From Epiperipatus broadwayi (taxonomy: Eukaryota; Onychophora; Udeonychophora; Euonychophora; Peripatidae): a stretch of 64,000 nt of DNA. The stretch spans positions 14,879,254 through 14,943,253 of the forward strand of contig JAQFVV010006197.1 of assembly GCA_028023455.1 (NCBI GenBank). The letters run 5' to 3'. Made by a program: the position numbers and the translations under genes. The notes beneath the pieces were generated by a model. The model made no database searches. It was not told the DNA's origin and saw only the letters and a program-made list of their open reading frames with translations. Below, piece after piece: positions 24,950-36,160 of this stretch (positions are counted from its first letter, which is position 1; every line of letters starts with the position of its first letter).

Positions 24950-25295
24950 ATTTTAATCACGTTTTTTTTTCGTGATTGGGTTTTTTTTTTTTTTATGACA
25001 AATTTCGATTTTGGTTTTTTTTTTTAATGAAAATTGCGATTTTTGTCTTATAATATTTTAGTCACGTGATTGGCTTTTTTTTTATGACAAATTCCAATTT
25101 TGTTTTTTTTTTTTATGAAAATTGCGATTTTTGTGTTATAATATTTTAGTCACGTGATTGGCTTTTTTTTTTATGACAAATTTCGATTTTGGTTTTTTTT
25201 TTTATGAAAATTGCGATTTCTGTGTTATAATATTTTAGTCACGTGATTGGGTTTTTTTTTTATATGAAAATTCCAATTTTGGGTTTTTTTCCTAT
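24950..25295 (+). repeat. Foldback right arm: about 84-bp minisatellite, roughly four units
   Basis: Each unit reads ATGAAAATTGCGATTTTTGT, TATAATATTTTAGTCACGTG, ATTGG, a T-run, ATGACAAATTTCGATTTTGG and another T-run. The CACGTGA core (an E-box) and the two T-runs are the constant parts. Confidence 0.85.
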
Positions 25296-25416
25296 GAAAA
25301 TGGCCATTTTGATCGATGTCATTTATGGGTTGGATGTTTCAGCATTGTTTGGGTGGGTCTTGTAATTCAAAATGGCGGCCGTGAGCGCATACTAAATCAG
25401 CACCCAGACTTTAGCC

Positions 25417-25523
25417 ATGGAACCCGAACTTCAAAGAAAAAAAAAACAAAGTTCGTTCACCGACAAAGGACCGGAGATTCCATTTTCACCAAGAGGATTC
25501 TATCAATTCCCCGGGGAAACCAG
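25417..25523 (+). other. Possible first coding exon with strong start context and splice donor
   Basis: Six bases outside the foldback element, GCCATGG gives a near-ideal animal start context. The frame runs MEPELQRKKKQSSFTDKGPE, IPFSPRGFYQFPGET and meets a possible donor (ACCAG then GTATTT) near 25523. Composition is markedly less AT-rich than the flanks. I found no following exon and recognise no family, and it is antisense to the host gene. It could belong to the element or to a nested gene. Confidence 0.3.
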
Positions 25524-25539
25524 GTATTTTCTTTCTAAT

Positions 25540-28500
25540 TATATCTATATATGTCACTTTTAGTAAGCTTACTCGACGAATTTGAGAAAACTGTTTATTT
25601 GACACAATTGTGAACTTAAAATTTATTTTCTTTGCCCGGAGAGGTCAAACTATTTACTACGGAATTCATTAGTGTATAAATTAGTCCAATTAAATCTTCG
25701 GTGCAAAATACATATAATAGTATATTTGTGTGTGTGGGAGTTTTGGCAAAAAGAGAAAAGAGCAAACAAAAAGAAAAACTGATATGAATCTTTGATTTAA
25801 AAGAGAAAAGAGACACTAATTTAACTTAAGTAAATAATATATATATTTTTTATACATACGTAAATATCATAGCTAATAAATGTATATAAAATGAAGGGGT
25901 TTTTTTTTGTTTTGTTTTTTATGTTATGAGTTTTTTTTTTTTTAAAAAGAGAGAGTTAGATTTACTGCCGGTAAATCTTACCACCAGCCCTGAGCAGAGC
26001 TAGTCCAGGGGCATTTCCATATTGGTATTCCAGTTCTCCCAGCATAATTCTTATAGAAATATGGGATTGGCGCTTGAGGTCATAAATTGATGCTCATAAA
26101 TATGCTGGGGCAATAAAATGGAATAATTTAAGAATAAATATTCTTTTAAACCATTACGCATATACGTGTATCGTTATATATACATACACGCAATCGTACA
26201 AGACGACATATATGCGTAAAATATATATGGAAAACGGCAAATCCCGTTATAATATATATATAGGGTAACCAGAATACAGATAATGTTTATTTTAATTGTT
26301 ATATATAATGTTTTATAAACAATTTTACATCCAAATATTTACCAAATCAATAATGATAATCAATAAAGCAAGTCATATGATAGAAACTTTATCCATTTAA
26401 AACGAATATAAATTGATAGTTGTTACTTTATTTTTATGTTCAGATTCAAAAATAGTTAAAAGCATTTGGGTTACAATAAATATTTATATATAATACTTTG
26501 AGATTAATATCAAGAAGATTATACATACGACATTTTTTTCTAAAATGCTTTTTTTTTTTTCATTAGTCTTTCAAGGATCAACTTCTTTTTTTGCATCATT
26601 ATACATTAATTCAGATCAAATAGATTATAAAATGATCAAAATAAATTATTTTCAACCAGATGAGTATTCATGAAACCACAGTTCAAAAGTATCAATACTT
26701 TTTGAGTCTACTTCTTCACCATTCAATTTTCACAGAAAACATAACTTAAATATTTATAGAATTTTTTTTTTTTTTAAAAAAATATTTGCATTTAAATAAT
26801 TTTTTCTGGCTTTTCTTTGCAAAACTCTTCTATCACACTGCATCAAATTTCTTAATTGCTGTATTCTTATAATGTTTGCAGATGAATCAAAAAGGTAAAC
26901 AATATCAATGACATCTGTGCTTTTCACCATTAGTTTTGAAGTGAATATGCATATTGCTATAATTACATTTCCATAATCTCACTTTTTCACTCTGTAAGTT
27001 TTCTACTAAGTGTTTCTGGATTTTCTTCATTATAGATTGAATCCATACCCTGATCTTCTTCCAATCTAGTTTACCATGATATAGAAAACACAAGTAATAT
27101 GTTATACTTAATAGGGAAATCAGAAAAATGTATGTATTATAATATATGTATTGAAGGATAGTTGCATATGCTACAGCCCAGTTAAAGGTTAATCTCATAT
27201 GTTTTATTGATCCCTTACTTTCATTACATAATAAATAGCAAATCAATATACAAACCTGTATGCTTACAAGATAAAAAGTCATTAAAACTTATGATATAGC
27301 TTTACATATTAAGATTCTACAATAAACTATTAAAAATATGGCAATGGTGAATTACATTGTGTAGTGCTAAACAAACTTTCAGTCAGAAAATGTACAATGC
27401 ATGCATAAAATGCAGCATTTCTATTTACTTTCTTTTCAATATGAAATCAATTTGTTTTAACCTAGAAATATTTAATTAAACTTCCTAGTCCTATATAGCT
27501 ACTTTTCTGTAAACAATGACAAGCACTAGAATAAAATACATATTCTGAAAATGTTCATCAATCTAGGATAATCAAATTAATCAAAGGCCCTGTTGTAATT
27601 ACAGTAATAAAAAAAATAATGAGTACCTTCAAATAATATCTCATCACATCAGCCTTGCCTGAAGCCTGCTTTTATATGTGGCAATTCTCAACAGTTTACA
27701 ATTCTGATCTATGCCAATTGATTTTATTTACAACTGGTATAAAAAAGATTGTATAATAGCTTGCATACTCACATTTGATGCAATATCATCAATCCAAGTC
27801 AACATTTCAACAATAATCTCAAAGCCAATGACCTCAACTTCCATAACTGAGATATCAGTGCAGTAATTTTTCTGATTATTCACTGAAGTCATTAGAAGAT
27901 TTTTTTAAAAAACGTCCTTATTGGTCATTATCACTAAAGTCAGTAGAAGATTTCGTTTTAATCTTACAAATCTCTTGAAAAGATAATTGCTTTTCCCAAG
28001 CTTATTTCATTTTTTAATATTTATGTAAATGTCAGTTCTCACAAAATCTTTCTTCTTTTTAATTGCAGTGTCATTTTTCTTTTAATTACTACAGTATATA
28101 AGAACTTAAATTTTGATTTTACTAGCTGCTTCATCAAGGTCAAATCTTTATTAGATTCATCTTTAATTATTCACTTCCATAATCTGATTTACAATCAATT
28201 AATATTCAAAATCTCAAATCAATTTATGTTGTTATCTCTAAAATAAAAAGGATGCTTTTTAAGTCACATGTAGAATATTTGACAAATTCATGAATCTTTT
28301 TCAGTTTTGAATAAAAGTTAGCACAAGAGTGCTTCATCCATAGCATGTTTTCACTTTTTTAACTGATATCTAAATAATAAGAAAATATTCTTCATGATTC
28401 CTCTTGATTATATTTACTAATTAATTCAATTCAATATTTTCAGAAATATTCCAATTAATTTAAACTAGAATATACAAAACATTTTTAAATGTTAAATTAA

Positions 28501-28640
28501 ATTTAGAAAAGGCAATGATAGCTCTATATATAGCAAAAACAAAAAAGCAGGAATTCAGTAATAAACTATCTAATGAATTAATGCAATGTATGCCTGGAGA
28601 ATAGGCATATACAAAAAATCAAATCTATCTATTTAGAAAA
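25540..28640. other. AT-rich intronic DNA; one less AT-rich patch
   Basis: Bases 25960-26110 are less AT-rich and include GCCCTGAGCAGAGCTAGTCC, probably an unidentified repeat. A minus frame at 26905-27282 (LDWKKIRVWIQSIMKK) is not recognised. Otherwise nothing. Confidence 0.5.
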
Positions 28641-28929
28641 GTTAAATATGTGAAATTCTACAAAATGATGCTGAAACAAGTTAATAATGACATAATAAAA
28701 TAAAACAGTGAATCAGCAAAGAAAATTATATAAAAAGTGAGTCTCTACAAATTTCATTTTGTTACTAGATTTAAAAATAGAAAGATAACAACATAATGAA
28801 GTTGTGCTGAAAAATCCTTCAAGAAAATATATAATAATAAAAAACAGAAAAATAAAGTAGTTAATACTAAATAAGATGAGACAATCAGTTAAATTTATGA
28901 AAAAAAGAAAATAATTAAAACATGATGAA

Positions 28930-29480
28930 ATGTTATGGATATTGTAAAAAAAGGAGGTGAAGAAATCGAACAAAGCTATCAAATTTAAGCACAAAATGTC
29001 TAAATAAAAGGGATGTTCTAGGTGGCTAGAAGAATGCAACACTGAGATTTAAGGAAGATTAAAAAAAAAGATACTGTGTTAAAAATTGCAGACTTATCAG
29101 CCTTTTCTCATTACATATATTTACTAGATCAATACAAATTATCTTTAGGAAATTCTGGATTTTAATCAACTAAAAGAACAAGCTGGATTGAAATCTGGTT
29201 ATAGTGTAGAGACAACATCTCACTATTAAAAATCTTAAGACTCATTGAAAAGTTGTTATTTAACAAAGGATTAACAGATTACAAAATGTATCTATAAACA
29301 TTCTTTTGTAATTAAATCTAAAAACATTATATGGATCAATCATGCTATCAAATTACAAAGAATATGTGATTATACCAAGTCTATTTTTCCATAATTTTTT
29401 TACAATCATGTTTTATAAAATAAATAAAGATTATTTAAAATCACCTAAACTTTGAAAAATAATGTTTTATAGACAATGCT
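28930..29480 (+). pseudogene. LINE reverse transcriptase N-terminal remnant
   Basis: Plus-strand frames near 29085-29260 resemble RT blocks 1-2 of RTE/CR1-type LINEs: RLISLFSLHIFTRSIQIIF (family pattern YRPISLLS--YKLFTRII), then LKEQAGLKSGYSVETTSH-like sequence from 29165 (family pattern QPREQAGFR-GYST-DHI) and NLKTH-KVVI. The frames are broken. It is a distinct piece from the remnant at 12925. Confidence 0.5.
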
Positions 29481-29976
29481 TAAAAAATGATGAAATCTTA
29501 CAAAAGCTATCAGATGATAGCATAATAGTAAGCCTTATAAAAATAAATACTAAAAAAAAAACGAATGTTCAATTAGTTTTGAAAAAAGAAAAAATAGAGA
29601 TTGATAGTAGTAAATTATAATTTAAAAAAAAAGAAAACCATAGAATCAGTACCCTTAGGAGCATGGCACCTCCATCAATGGTAAAGGTTACACTATATCA
29701 CAATTGTATTTTTGCTTTTAAAATTAGCACATTGATACACATCTGATCAATTCAGATTACCACAATTTTTTTTTTTTACCTGGCTAATAATAGCTAGATA
29801 TCCATTTTCTAACAATAAGCATTGATAACTAAGCTATCTAGAATCCATTTAACTTAGAATTCATTAGGTCTGGATACAAATCTCAGGTCATGGATATGGC
29901 AGTTAGAGACACTAACCCATTCAAAGTAATAGTTATTAATTATAATTATCTTGTTCAAATTATTTCCAGACTATAC

Positions 29977-30020
29977 CACTATGAATATGAGGCAAATGGC
30001 CTCGAAAGCGCTTAGCGTAT
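29977..30020 (+). ncRNA. PLE-type 3' tail stem-loop motif (isolated copy)
   Basis: CTATGAATAT is followed by a perfect 5-bp stem GAGGC/GCCTC with loop AAATG, then GAAAGCGCTTAGCG. The same order (CTATGNNTAT, 5-bp stem, GAAAGC) occurs downstream of PLE endonuclease coding regions at 57178-57135 and 59545-59508 (minus strand). The upstream 300 bases show no recognisable endonuclease coding sequence, so this is a tail-only remnant. It resembles a hammerhead in outline but lacks CUGANGA. Confidence 0.6.
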
Positions 30021-30099
30021 AATAATTTGTGGAATCTTTATAGCTTCTCATTCAAGTGTTTCATATGCTTTTTAATTTGTATATATAATGGATGAAAGT

Positions 30100-30640
30100 A
30101 ATTATGAAAATATAATATTAAAAAAAAGTATAGCAAAGTGCATAAAAAAAAAAAAGTTTTTAAAACAGATATTTTATCAATACTTGCTTATGATTGTAAC
30201 CTCTTCATGTTTATGCCCTCACAATGCGGGCAATGATTTTCAAATTATACACATCTGGGCTGAAGTTAAGATTAACAGAAATGTACACAGGCTACGCATA
30301 CATTTTTTACATCTTCTTTTTCAGCATTCTTTCTACTTTCCAGAAAGGTAAATTTTATTTTTCTACGATAAAGACTAAAAATTTTATGATAATTTTTGTG
30401 ATCAAGTAGATTGAATTTTTTGGTCTTTCTTTCATTTTTTTGCTAGTTACTGGAGAAGAGTTCAGCGTGAAAAATATATCGGTAAAAAGTTTTACTTTTT
30501 CCATTGTATTTTGAAGAAAACGTTATGGGGGCTTATCAGTAAGAATTTTTATTTTTCTATATTTTTTTAATTATTATTTTATTATATGCTTTTTAATTAT
30601 TATTTTATTATATATTTTTAAATTATTGTTTTATATATAT
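30100..30640. other. AT-rich DNA, nothing recognised
   Basis: Overlapping plus-strand frames at 30088-30409 look like noise. A short direct repeat (TTTTTAATTATTATTTTATT) is present near 30570-30630. Confidence 0.5.
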
Positions 30641-30649
30641 ATTTGCTTA

Positions 30650-31190
30650 AAAAAACACACAAAAAAATGACTATTGAAACTAACAAAAAAAAAAAAGATC
30701 GTCCATATTTTTCTATAATGTGAGCTTGGGTGGACAGAGTATTTGAATTAATTGATACGAGACAAAAATAAATAAATTTTGGAAATATAATGACCTATTT
30801 AGATTTTTCTATAATTTTTTTGTCTGCATTTTAATAATATTAAAAAATGCATGCTAAAAGTAACGATTTTGACAAAACATAAACTTGGGCCAATTATAGA
30901 ATATTGCAATATAAATTTCAAAGCTGCATATTTTTTTATTCATATATATGTATTTGATAAAAAAATATATGAAAAAATTACTATTGAAACTAACATAATA
31001 AAAAAAATAGCGTTGTGTACATTTATATCTGCATTTTTTGATATGATGTGAATATTTGAATTAATTGATATGAGACAAAAATGAACATATTTTGGAAATA
31101 TAATGACCTGATTTAGATTTTTCTATAATTTTTGTCTGCATATTAATAATAGTAAAAAATATGCAAATGGTAAAAGTAAGTTTTGACAGT
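30650..31190. repeat. Tandem duplication, unit about 310 bp
   Basis: Shared segments in the same order include ACTATTGAAACTAACA (30673; 30980), TTTGAATTAATTGATA (30743; 31053), GGAAATATAATGACCT (30780; 31093) and TAAAAGTAA followed by TTTTGACA (30855; 31170). Confidence 0.8.
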
Positions 31191-31200
31191 ATATATATAT

Positions 31201-32493
31201 TGTGACGACCACGTAAAGTCGTCATCACACATATATATTTATTAATAAAATTAGATAAATTAGCTACTAGAAAGTAATAAATGTAAATGGATTAGCTACT
31301 AAATTTTAAAAAAAAGAAGGAAAAGAAAAAAAGTTGAAACTCAAATGTCGAAATTACTTTGGATTTTGTAATAGTAAGAGAATGGAAGGGGTGCATAAAG
31401 AAATGCGTCTCTCTCTTGTAAAAAAAAAAAAACGAGTAAGTCAAATGCTTGAAAGTTATTTCTATTTATTGTGGGAGAGGAGAAGGGGATGCATAAAGAA
31501 ATGCGTCTTTTCCTCTCTTGTTAAAAACTATATTGTAACAAGTTAAAATGAATTATAAACATAAATGTGAAAAAATGAATTGTAAACTTTTAAATAAAAA
31601 TTAAATGTAATATGTAATATAAAAACAATATGGCCAGAGGTGTTAAAGTCTGTTGGACTAATTAAATTCCTCAGACAAAGAAAAATGTATAACAAGGAAA
31701 AGCTTATAATTACAGCTAAATTAATTAAAACCTACATTCCAGCCACTAATTAAACAAATAGGTTGATAAGAGTTTGTCGGAAATCTAAAACATTAATTAA
31801 AAATGTACAAAAACAATGAACAAAAGAAAGACAGTAAGACCAGAGTGACAATTATTATCTGATCATTACTAGGAGAGATTTGAGGAAGCAACAGCTCAAA
31901 GAAAATGAAAAAAGTGCGTGGCTAGTGGCGTTAAAGGGACATGGGTTCGTATTCAATCTGTCTCACCACTGACTCACAATGTAAAATCTATGCCTGACCG
32001 GCTAGAGAGACCGCCGCTTCTGTGACTGACAACTTAAAAATCTACCTAAAGAATCGACAAGAAGTAAAAAACTGGAACGAGAAATAACCCCACAAACTGA
32101 GAGAGAAAATCAATCCAGCCTATAGTGAAGGACATACCGTCTCTACAAAAAAAGGGATGATCTTCCACTGGACGGTAAAGAGCGCTCGAAAGAAATACCC
32201 ATGGAAACAACTACAACGAAAACATAGGTAAAAGCATGCATGCATTTTAATTTTTAATGTTCGTAAATAAATAAACAAGGAACAGTTTTGATAAATTTAG
32301 AACTCTACCCAATAGGACTTCAAAATAACTTTTATATTTGATCTGTTTTATTATAGCCACGTATTATATAAGAGTGTGTGTTTTTTTATTATTGTTATCA
32401 TGTATTTTTTTTATATAACAGTGAGTGTTATTAAACATATTTATTCGTAAATTGCATATACTTGCTTTATTCTCCTATCACCAAGCTACGACA
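31201..32493 (+). mobile_element. Possible LTR or LTR-bounded remnant (TGTGACGACC ... ACGACA)
   Basis: The interval starts with TGTGACGACC directly after a (TA)n tract and ends with GCTACGACA next to a G-rich run. Within the first 30 bases GTGACGAC faces GTCGTC. Bases 31860-32220 are less AT-rich and include a GGGTTCG sequence like a polymerase III box B. A block around GGATGCATAAAGAAATGCGT occurs twice (31390, 31485). There is no coding sequence. A partner LTR or target-site duplication was not found, so the element type is uncertain. Confidence 0.35.
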
Positions 32494-32504
32494 GGGGGGA
32501 AAAC

Positions 32505-32817
32505 TGTAATTTAGTGGTTAAAGGTTAAGGCTGATTTTTAAAGGTATTCATGTGCTGCTTGTTCGTGCGAATTTCCCAATTATAAAAAAATAAATAGCAA
32601 GCGCTGGACATTCGTTAAATTTCTTGAAATAGTTTGCTTTGTTCAGCAGCCGAGGGTTCTTGATCGGGAAAAATAACACCAAGATAATATGTACGTATTG
32701 CCTTGGGGTTCAGTCAAGGGTATAGATATGAAGTTAAATTTGTATCTGTATTAGCTCTCTGCTTGCATTGTAACGACGTTGGTTAAATAAATAAATAAAT
32801 AAACAATATCCATTACA
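32505..32817 (+). mobile_element. 313-bp LTR with adjoining polypurine tract and primer-binding site
   Basis: The sequence starts TGTAAT and ends ATTACA, the expected inverted ends of an LTR. AATAAATAAATAAAT near the end supplies polyadenylation signals. It is immediately preceded by GGGGGGAAAAC, which looks like a polypurine tract, and followed by G then TTGGAGGCTAAGCCGGGAT (32819-32837), which looks like a primer-binding site. Having both on one LTR implies a tandem or recombined insertion of which only the junction remains. Confidence 0.55.
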
Positions 32818-32839
32818 GTTGGAGGCTAAGCCGGGATAT

Positions 32840-34680
32840 TTCGGTTAGCAAAACTGATAGTAAACAAGTAAGAATAAATAAATGAAAAGAAGAATCAAAG
32901 TTGTGAAAAAAATAAAGTATAATAAATAAGTATAAAATATAATTGAAATAAAATAAATATATAAATCAACCATCCAGATAACCGTTTCCATTATAATATA
33001 CATATATAAACTACAAACTTATGTACTTCAAGCTTAACTCTATAATGAATTTAGTATTTCATTCACATTTTATTTTATTTTGTATATATAGTGACTAGTT
33101 TAGTAGTACTTTTTAATAAATTACAAACTTTATTGAAGTTCTATATTATAATATTCAAATTATACTAATTATTGATCAACGTTAACTTCTTGTTACAAGG
33201 GAGGTTACTAGGAATGACTTATACATTGCAAACCTCTGTATGGAAATACATTTTGAAGGGCTACTGAGAAAATTGATAGGTACTAATGTCTTTATTCTAT
33301 GAAGTTTTCAAGTGATTGATTACCTTAGGTAAGTATTATTATATACTAATTTTTTGGAAATTTAATGATGAATCCAACTAACCTACTAACTAAAATATAA
33401 CTTTAAGTTGTTTGCATGATAATTTAGAATTTATGAAACAATATGAAAATAATTATAAGAAATATTAACTTTTATTCTTTTTTTTATTACTTTGAATATC
33501 AATGACTATATATTTTTCAATTTAATTATATTCTTTGGTGTTTAATCTTTAAAACAATATTTATTATGTCATTTTTTATTAATAAAACTTAAAAGTTATG
33601 ATAAAATTTGTGGCTTAGCATAATTTTTTAAATATTCAATATGGCTGCTTGAAAGTGAAAAAAGGTTTAATAAAAAAGCAGCAAAATATATTATGTTAGG
33701 ATTAACAATGGTAAAAAAAAACTAAAACTATTAAAATGAGTGATTAAACAACTATCATTAATATAATTGAAAAAAAATGAAGAGGATGACATTGGTTTAA
33801 TAATATATAAAGGTGAGAGAACAAATATTTTTTCTTCACATCAATGTGAAAAATAAAGAGGCTGACATTGATTTGAGATGAGTAAGTTGCTAAAAAGTAA
33901 AATAACAAATGAATAATTGAAGTCCTAAACTGGTTCATAAAATATTGTAAAAGACTAGAGTAAAGATATAAAATTGAAAGATGAAATAACAAATTTAGTG
34001 ACATAAAAAAAAAAGTTACATAGAGAAGTACTAGAATAAACTTGGAAATATCATCATGAAGTGAGTTGATAATCAAATAATGATGATGATGCAACAAAGT
34101 ATTTAAATAGTGTTGCCAGATTCTGTATGATTTTAGAGAATCAAAAAGTACATAAATAAATAATTATTGTTGCCAGCAAAAGAGTGATTATTATTATTCC
34201 AATAAAGGCATTAGACTCAATCAAATAGGGCTGTGACAATGTTTGAATTTAGTTGGATGTCCTGTTACTTCATATTATATAGCTTTTATATAATAAAATG
34301 TGAGGAAAAAATCTGAGGCACTGAAAATGAAAACTTGTGTTAGATGAGAATGTATACTAGTTCTAATTTTAATTTTCCATTCTTATAATAGTAGTCTTTA
34401 GAGCCGATAATAAAAATCTTCATGAAGCAGGCATCAAGTTACAATGATTTTATGATGAAATTTTAACTTGAACCGATTAAAAGCAAAAACAAATATGGTA
34501 ATGGATCATGTATATAGATTGTAGTTAATATTTTAAATATAGTTTATTATAAAGACTTTGGCTTAGTAACTAATTTTCAAAAAAAAAACTAAACTACTTT
34601 ATCACCCAATGATAATAGAAATATCTTCAGCAACTTTTGACTTGAATGATCATCCACTTCAAAATATGAGTCAATTTAAA
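32840..34680. other. AT-rich intronic DNA, nothing recognised
   Basis: Only chance frames, including a low-complexity minus frame at 33744-34097. Confidence 0.55.
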
Positions 34681-34682
34681 TA

Positions 34683-35235
34683 TCACATGATCACCATTTC
34701 TTATGCTTGCTTATAATTGTTATTAAAACAGGTAAAACTCTCTATTGATTACTCTGGCTTGCACTGAATGGCAATACGTATAGAGAATTTTGCCTGTTTT
34801 AATAACAGTTATAAGCAAATATAAGAAATGGTGATCATGTGATGTTTATTGGCTTAATTGTAGTGGCTGTGGTTATTAAAACACCAAAGTCACCAAAATG
34901 TATAGGTACTGAACTGAGTTCAGATCTATATGACTATATAAGCTAATGAGCTTGGATTGAAAATATTATAGTGTTTTCAACTTAAGACTCATAGTTTTGT
35001 AGTTAAGTAGATAATATGTGGCTGCTGGAGGGTTGCATTAGATCCTAAAATCTAGGTGCAGTGCTCTCAGATCCAAGGTTTCTCACTGACGAAGGCCACA
35101 AGCCAGAAACTAGTCTGGGGATATTGCATGAGTAGGCACTAGATAGGGATTTTATGCATAAGTCTTCTGGCATCCATTGATTACTCTGACTTGCACTGAG
35201 TGGCAATACTATAAAGAGTTCTGCCTGCTTTAATA
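34683..35235 (+). repeat. Hammerhead repeat, copy B: one full unit preceded by the tail of another and an inverted tail
   Basis: A full unit runs from ACCAAAGTCACCAAAATG (34883) to GAGTTCTGCCTGCTTTAAT (35233). It is preceded at 34742-34880 by the tail of another unit in the same orientation (ATTGATTACTCTGGCTTGCA ... TTTTGCCTGTTTTAATAAC). The distance between equivalent points in the two is about 433 bases, giving the unit length. The leftmost 60 bases (34683-34745) are the tail in inverted orientation, so 34683-34845 can fold into a hairpin. Tandem copies with a self-cleaving motif are how retrozymes are arranged in animal genomes. No protein is encoded. Confidence 0.8.
35066..35133 (+). ncRNA. 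Hammerhead-like ribozyme motif, type I, copy B
   Basis: Core: CTGACGA (35086-35092), stem II GGC/GCC (35094-35096 with 35102-35104, loop CACAA), GAAAC (35106-35110), a very short stem III around TA, and GTC (35113-35115), where cleavage would occur. Stem I: TTCTCA pairs with TGGGGA beside the core, then an internal loop, then ATCCAA opposite TTGCAT with one mismatch. The order and spacing are those of type I hammerheads with a minimal stem III, as known from PLEs and retrozymes. One departure, an A-A mismatch at 10.1/11.1 (35093/35105), occurs in every copy of this family and may lower or abolish activity. Confidence 0.6.
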
Positions 35236-35239
35236 TCAA

Positions 35240-36160
35240 TTTAAATATCTTGGTAGCTATTTATGTAGGAAGGCAACTCCATCTCCAGTATGCGGTTACT
35301 GCCTTAAACAAGTCAAAAGATAGCATATTTATCATACTGATATAATTATTATTACTAAATTAGTTGCTAACTTAATGTATTGAAATGAGATCTGACACTC
35401 ATCCAGCCCTTGATAAACATAAAACTATTAGAAAAATTAAACTTAAGGATTCTCAGTAATTCTTAAAATAAGGAAGTAAGATTATAAGACTAATAATATA
35501 TTTTTCTGTTTTCTGGATGCAATACTATACAGTCTTCTAAGTAACAATCCAGAGCTTTGTTTTGTTGTACGGACATGTGAATTAAATAAATGATAATAGA
35601 TTCCCCAAAAAACAATTTATGGTAAACTTGAACATAGTTTTTAAGGGAGAGGCAGATCCACATATGTTATAAAAATTATCTCAAATAGACTCTAAAAAAA
35701 TGTAATATTAATTATTTTCATTAAAAATAGAATACAATGGAGAGGAACTATTAGACAAGATAATTAAGCCTTTCAAAAAGAAAAGTTTGCTGAAAATGTT
35801 AAAAACAGCTTCATAATATTCTAAATAAACAGACTAATGGACCAATATATGTATGCTGTTCACAGATTTCATTGATATAGTCATCACAAAACTCATTTGT
35901 AAAATATTATTTGCTTTTGTCTTTTCTATTTTCTTTGGAATGGCCATTCTTGCTTGATAATCGTTCTGTAGCTAATGATGATTTCTATTTTTCATTATTA
36001 TTTAAACAAAGAAATTATTTTTATGGAAATAATAATAATTATTAATATTAAGTTATAAAGTAATAACAAATATTTAAGCACAAAAAATACATACTTTTCA
36101 ATAAATACTATTTATTAGATGAGATTATATTAGAAAACTAAATAAAAGCATATATCTTAC
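35240..36160. other. AT-rich intronic DNA next to the FERM exon, nothing recognised
   Basis: No ORF or repeat signal noticed. Confidence 0.6.

Larger units (their letters stand above)
22053..25411. mobile_element. Giant foldback (long inverted repeat) element
   Basis: The left arm (22053-23284) and right arm (23411-25411) are inverted copies of each other around a loop of about 126 bases. Matches can be followed from the outer ends (CTGATTTAGTATGCGCTCAC at right, inverted; GTTGATTTAGTATGCGCTCA at left) through AAAATGGCGGCCGTGAGCGC, the CACGTGA-containing minisatellite, AGCCTGTGTGGATCTC, and finally TAATAAAATGTATTTATTTT at the inner edge. The right arm is about 0.77 kb longer because internal repeats have expanded. 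No transposase is encoded. The structure fits foldback or long-TIR DNA transposons. The outermost bases carry AAAATGGCGGC, which resembles a YY1 site. No convincing target-site duplication was found. Confidence 0.85.
18144..36160 (-). other. Intron of the PTPN3/4-like gene (17.9 kb)
   Basis: The interval is bounded by the GTAAGATATA donor at 36160 and the TTTTTTAATTAG acceptor at 18144. The two flanking exons join in frame across it. It contains LINE pieces, a tRNA-like sequence, the foldback element at 22053-25411, LTR pieces and one hammerhead repeat, each listed separately. Confidence 0.85.

Noticed and set aside
28713-29042. 109-codon minus-strand frame
   Set aside because: Phe/Tyr/Leu-rich low-complexity sequence, antisense to the LINE RT remnant; no motif.
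33744-34097. 117-codon minus-strand frame, membrane-like
   Set aside because: Hydrophobic composition is what AT-rich DNA gives by chance; no start context, splice sites or family pattern.
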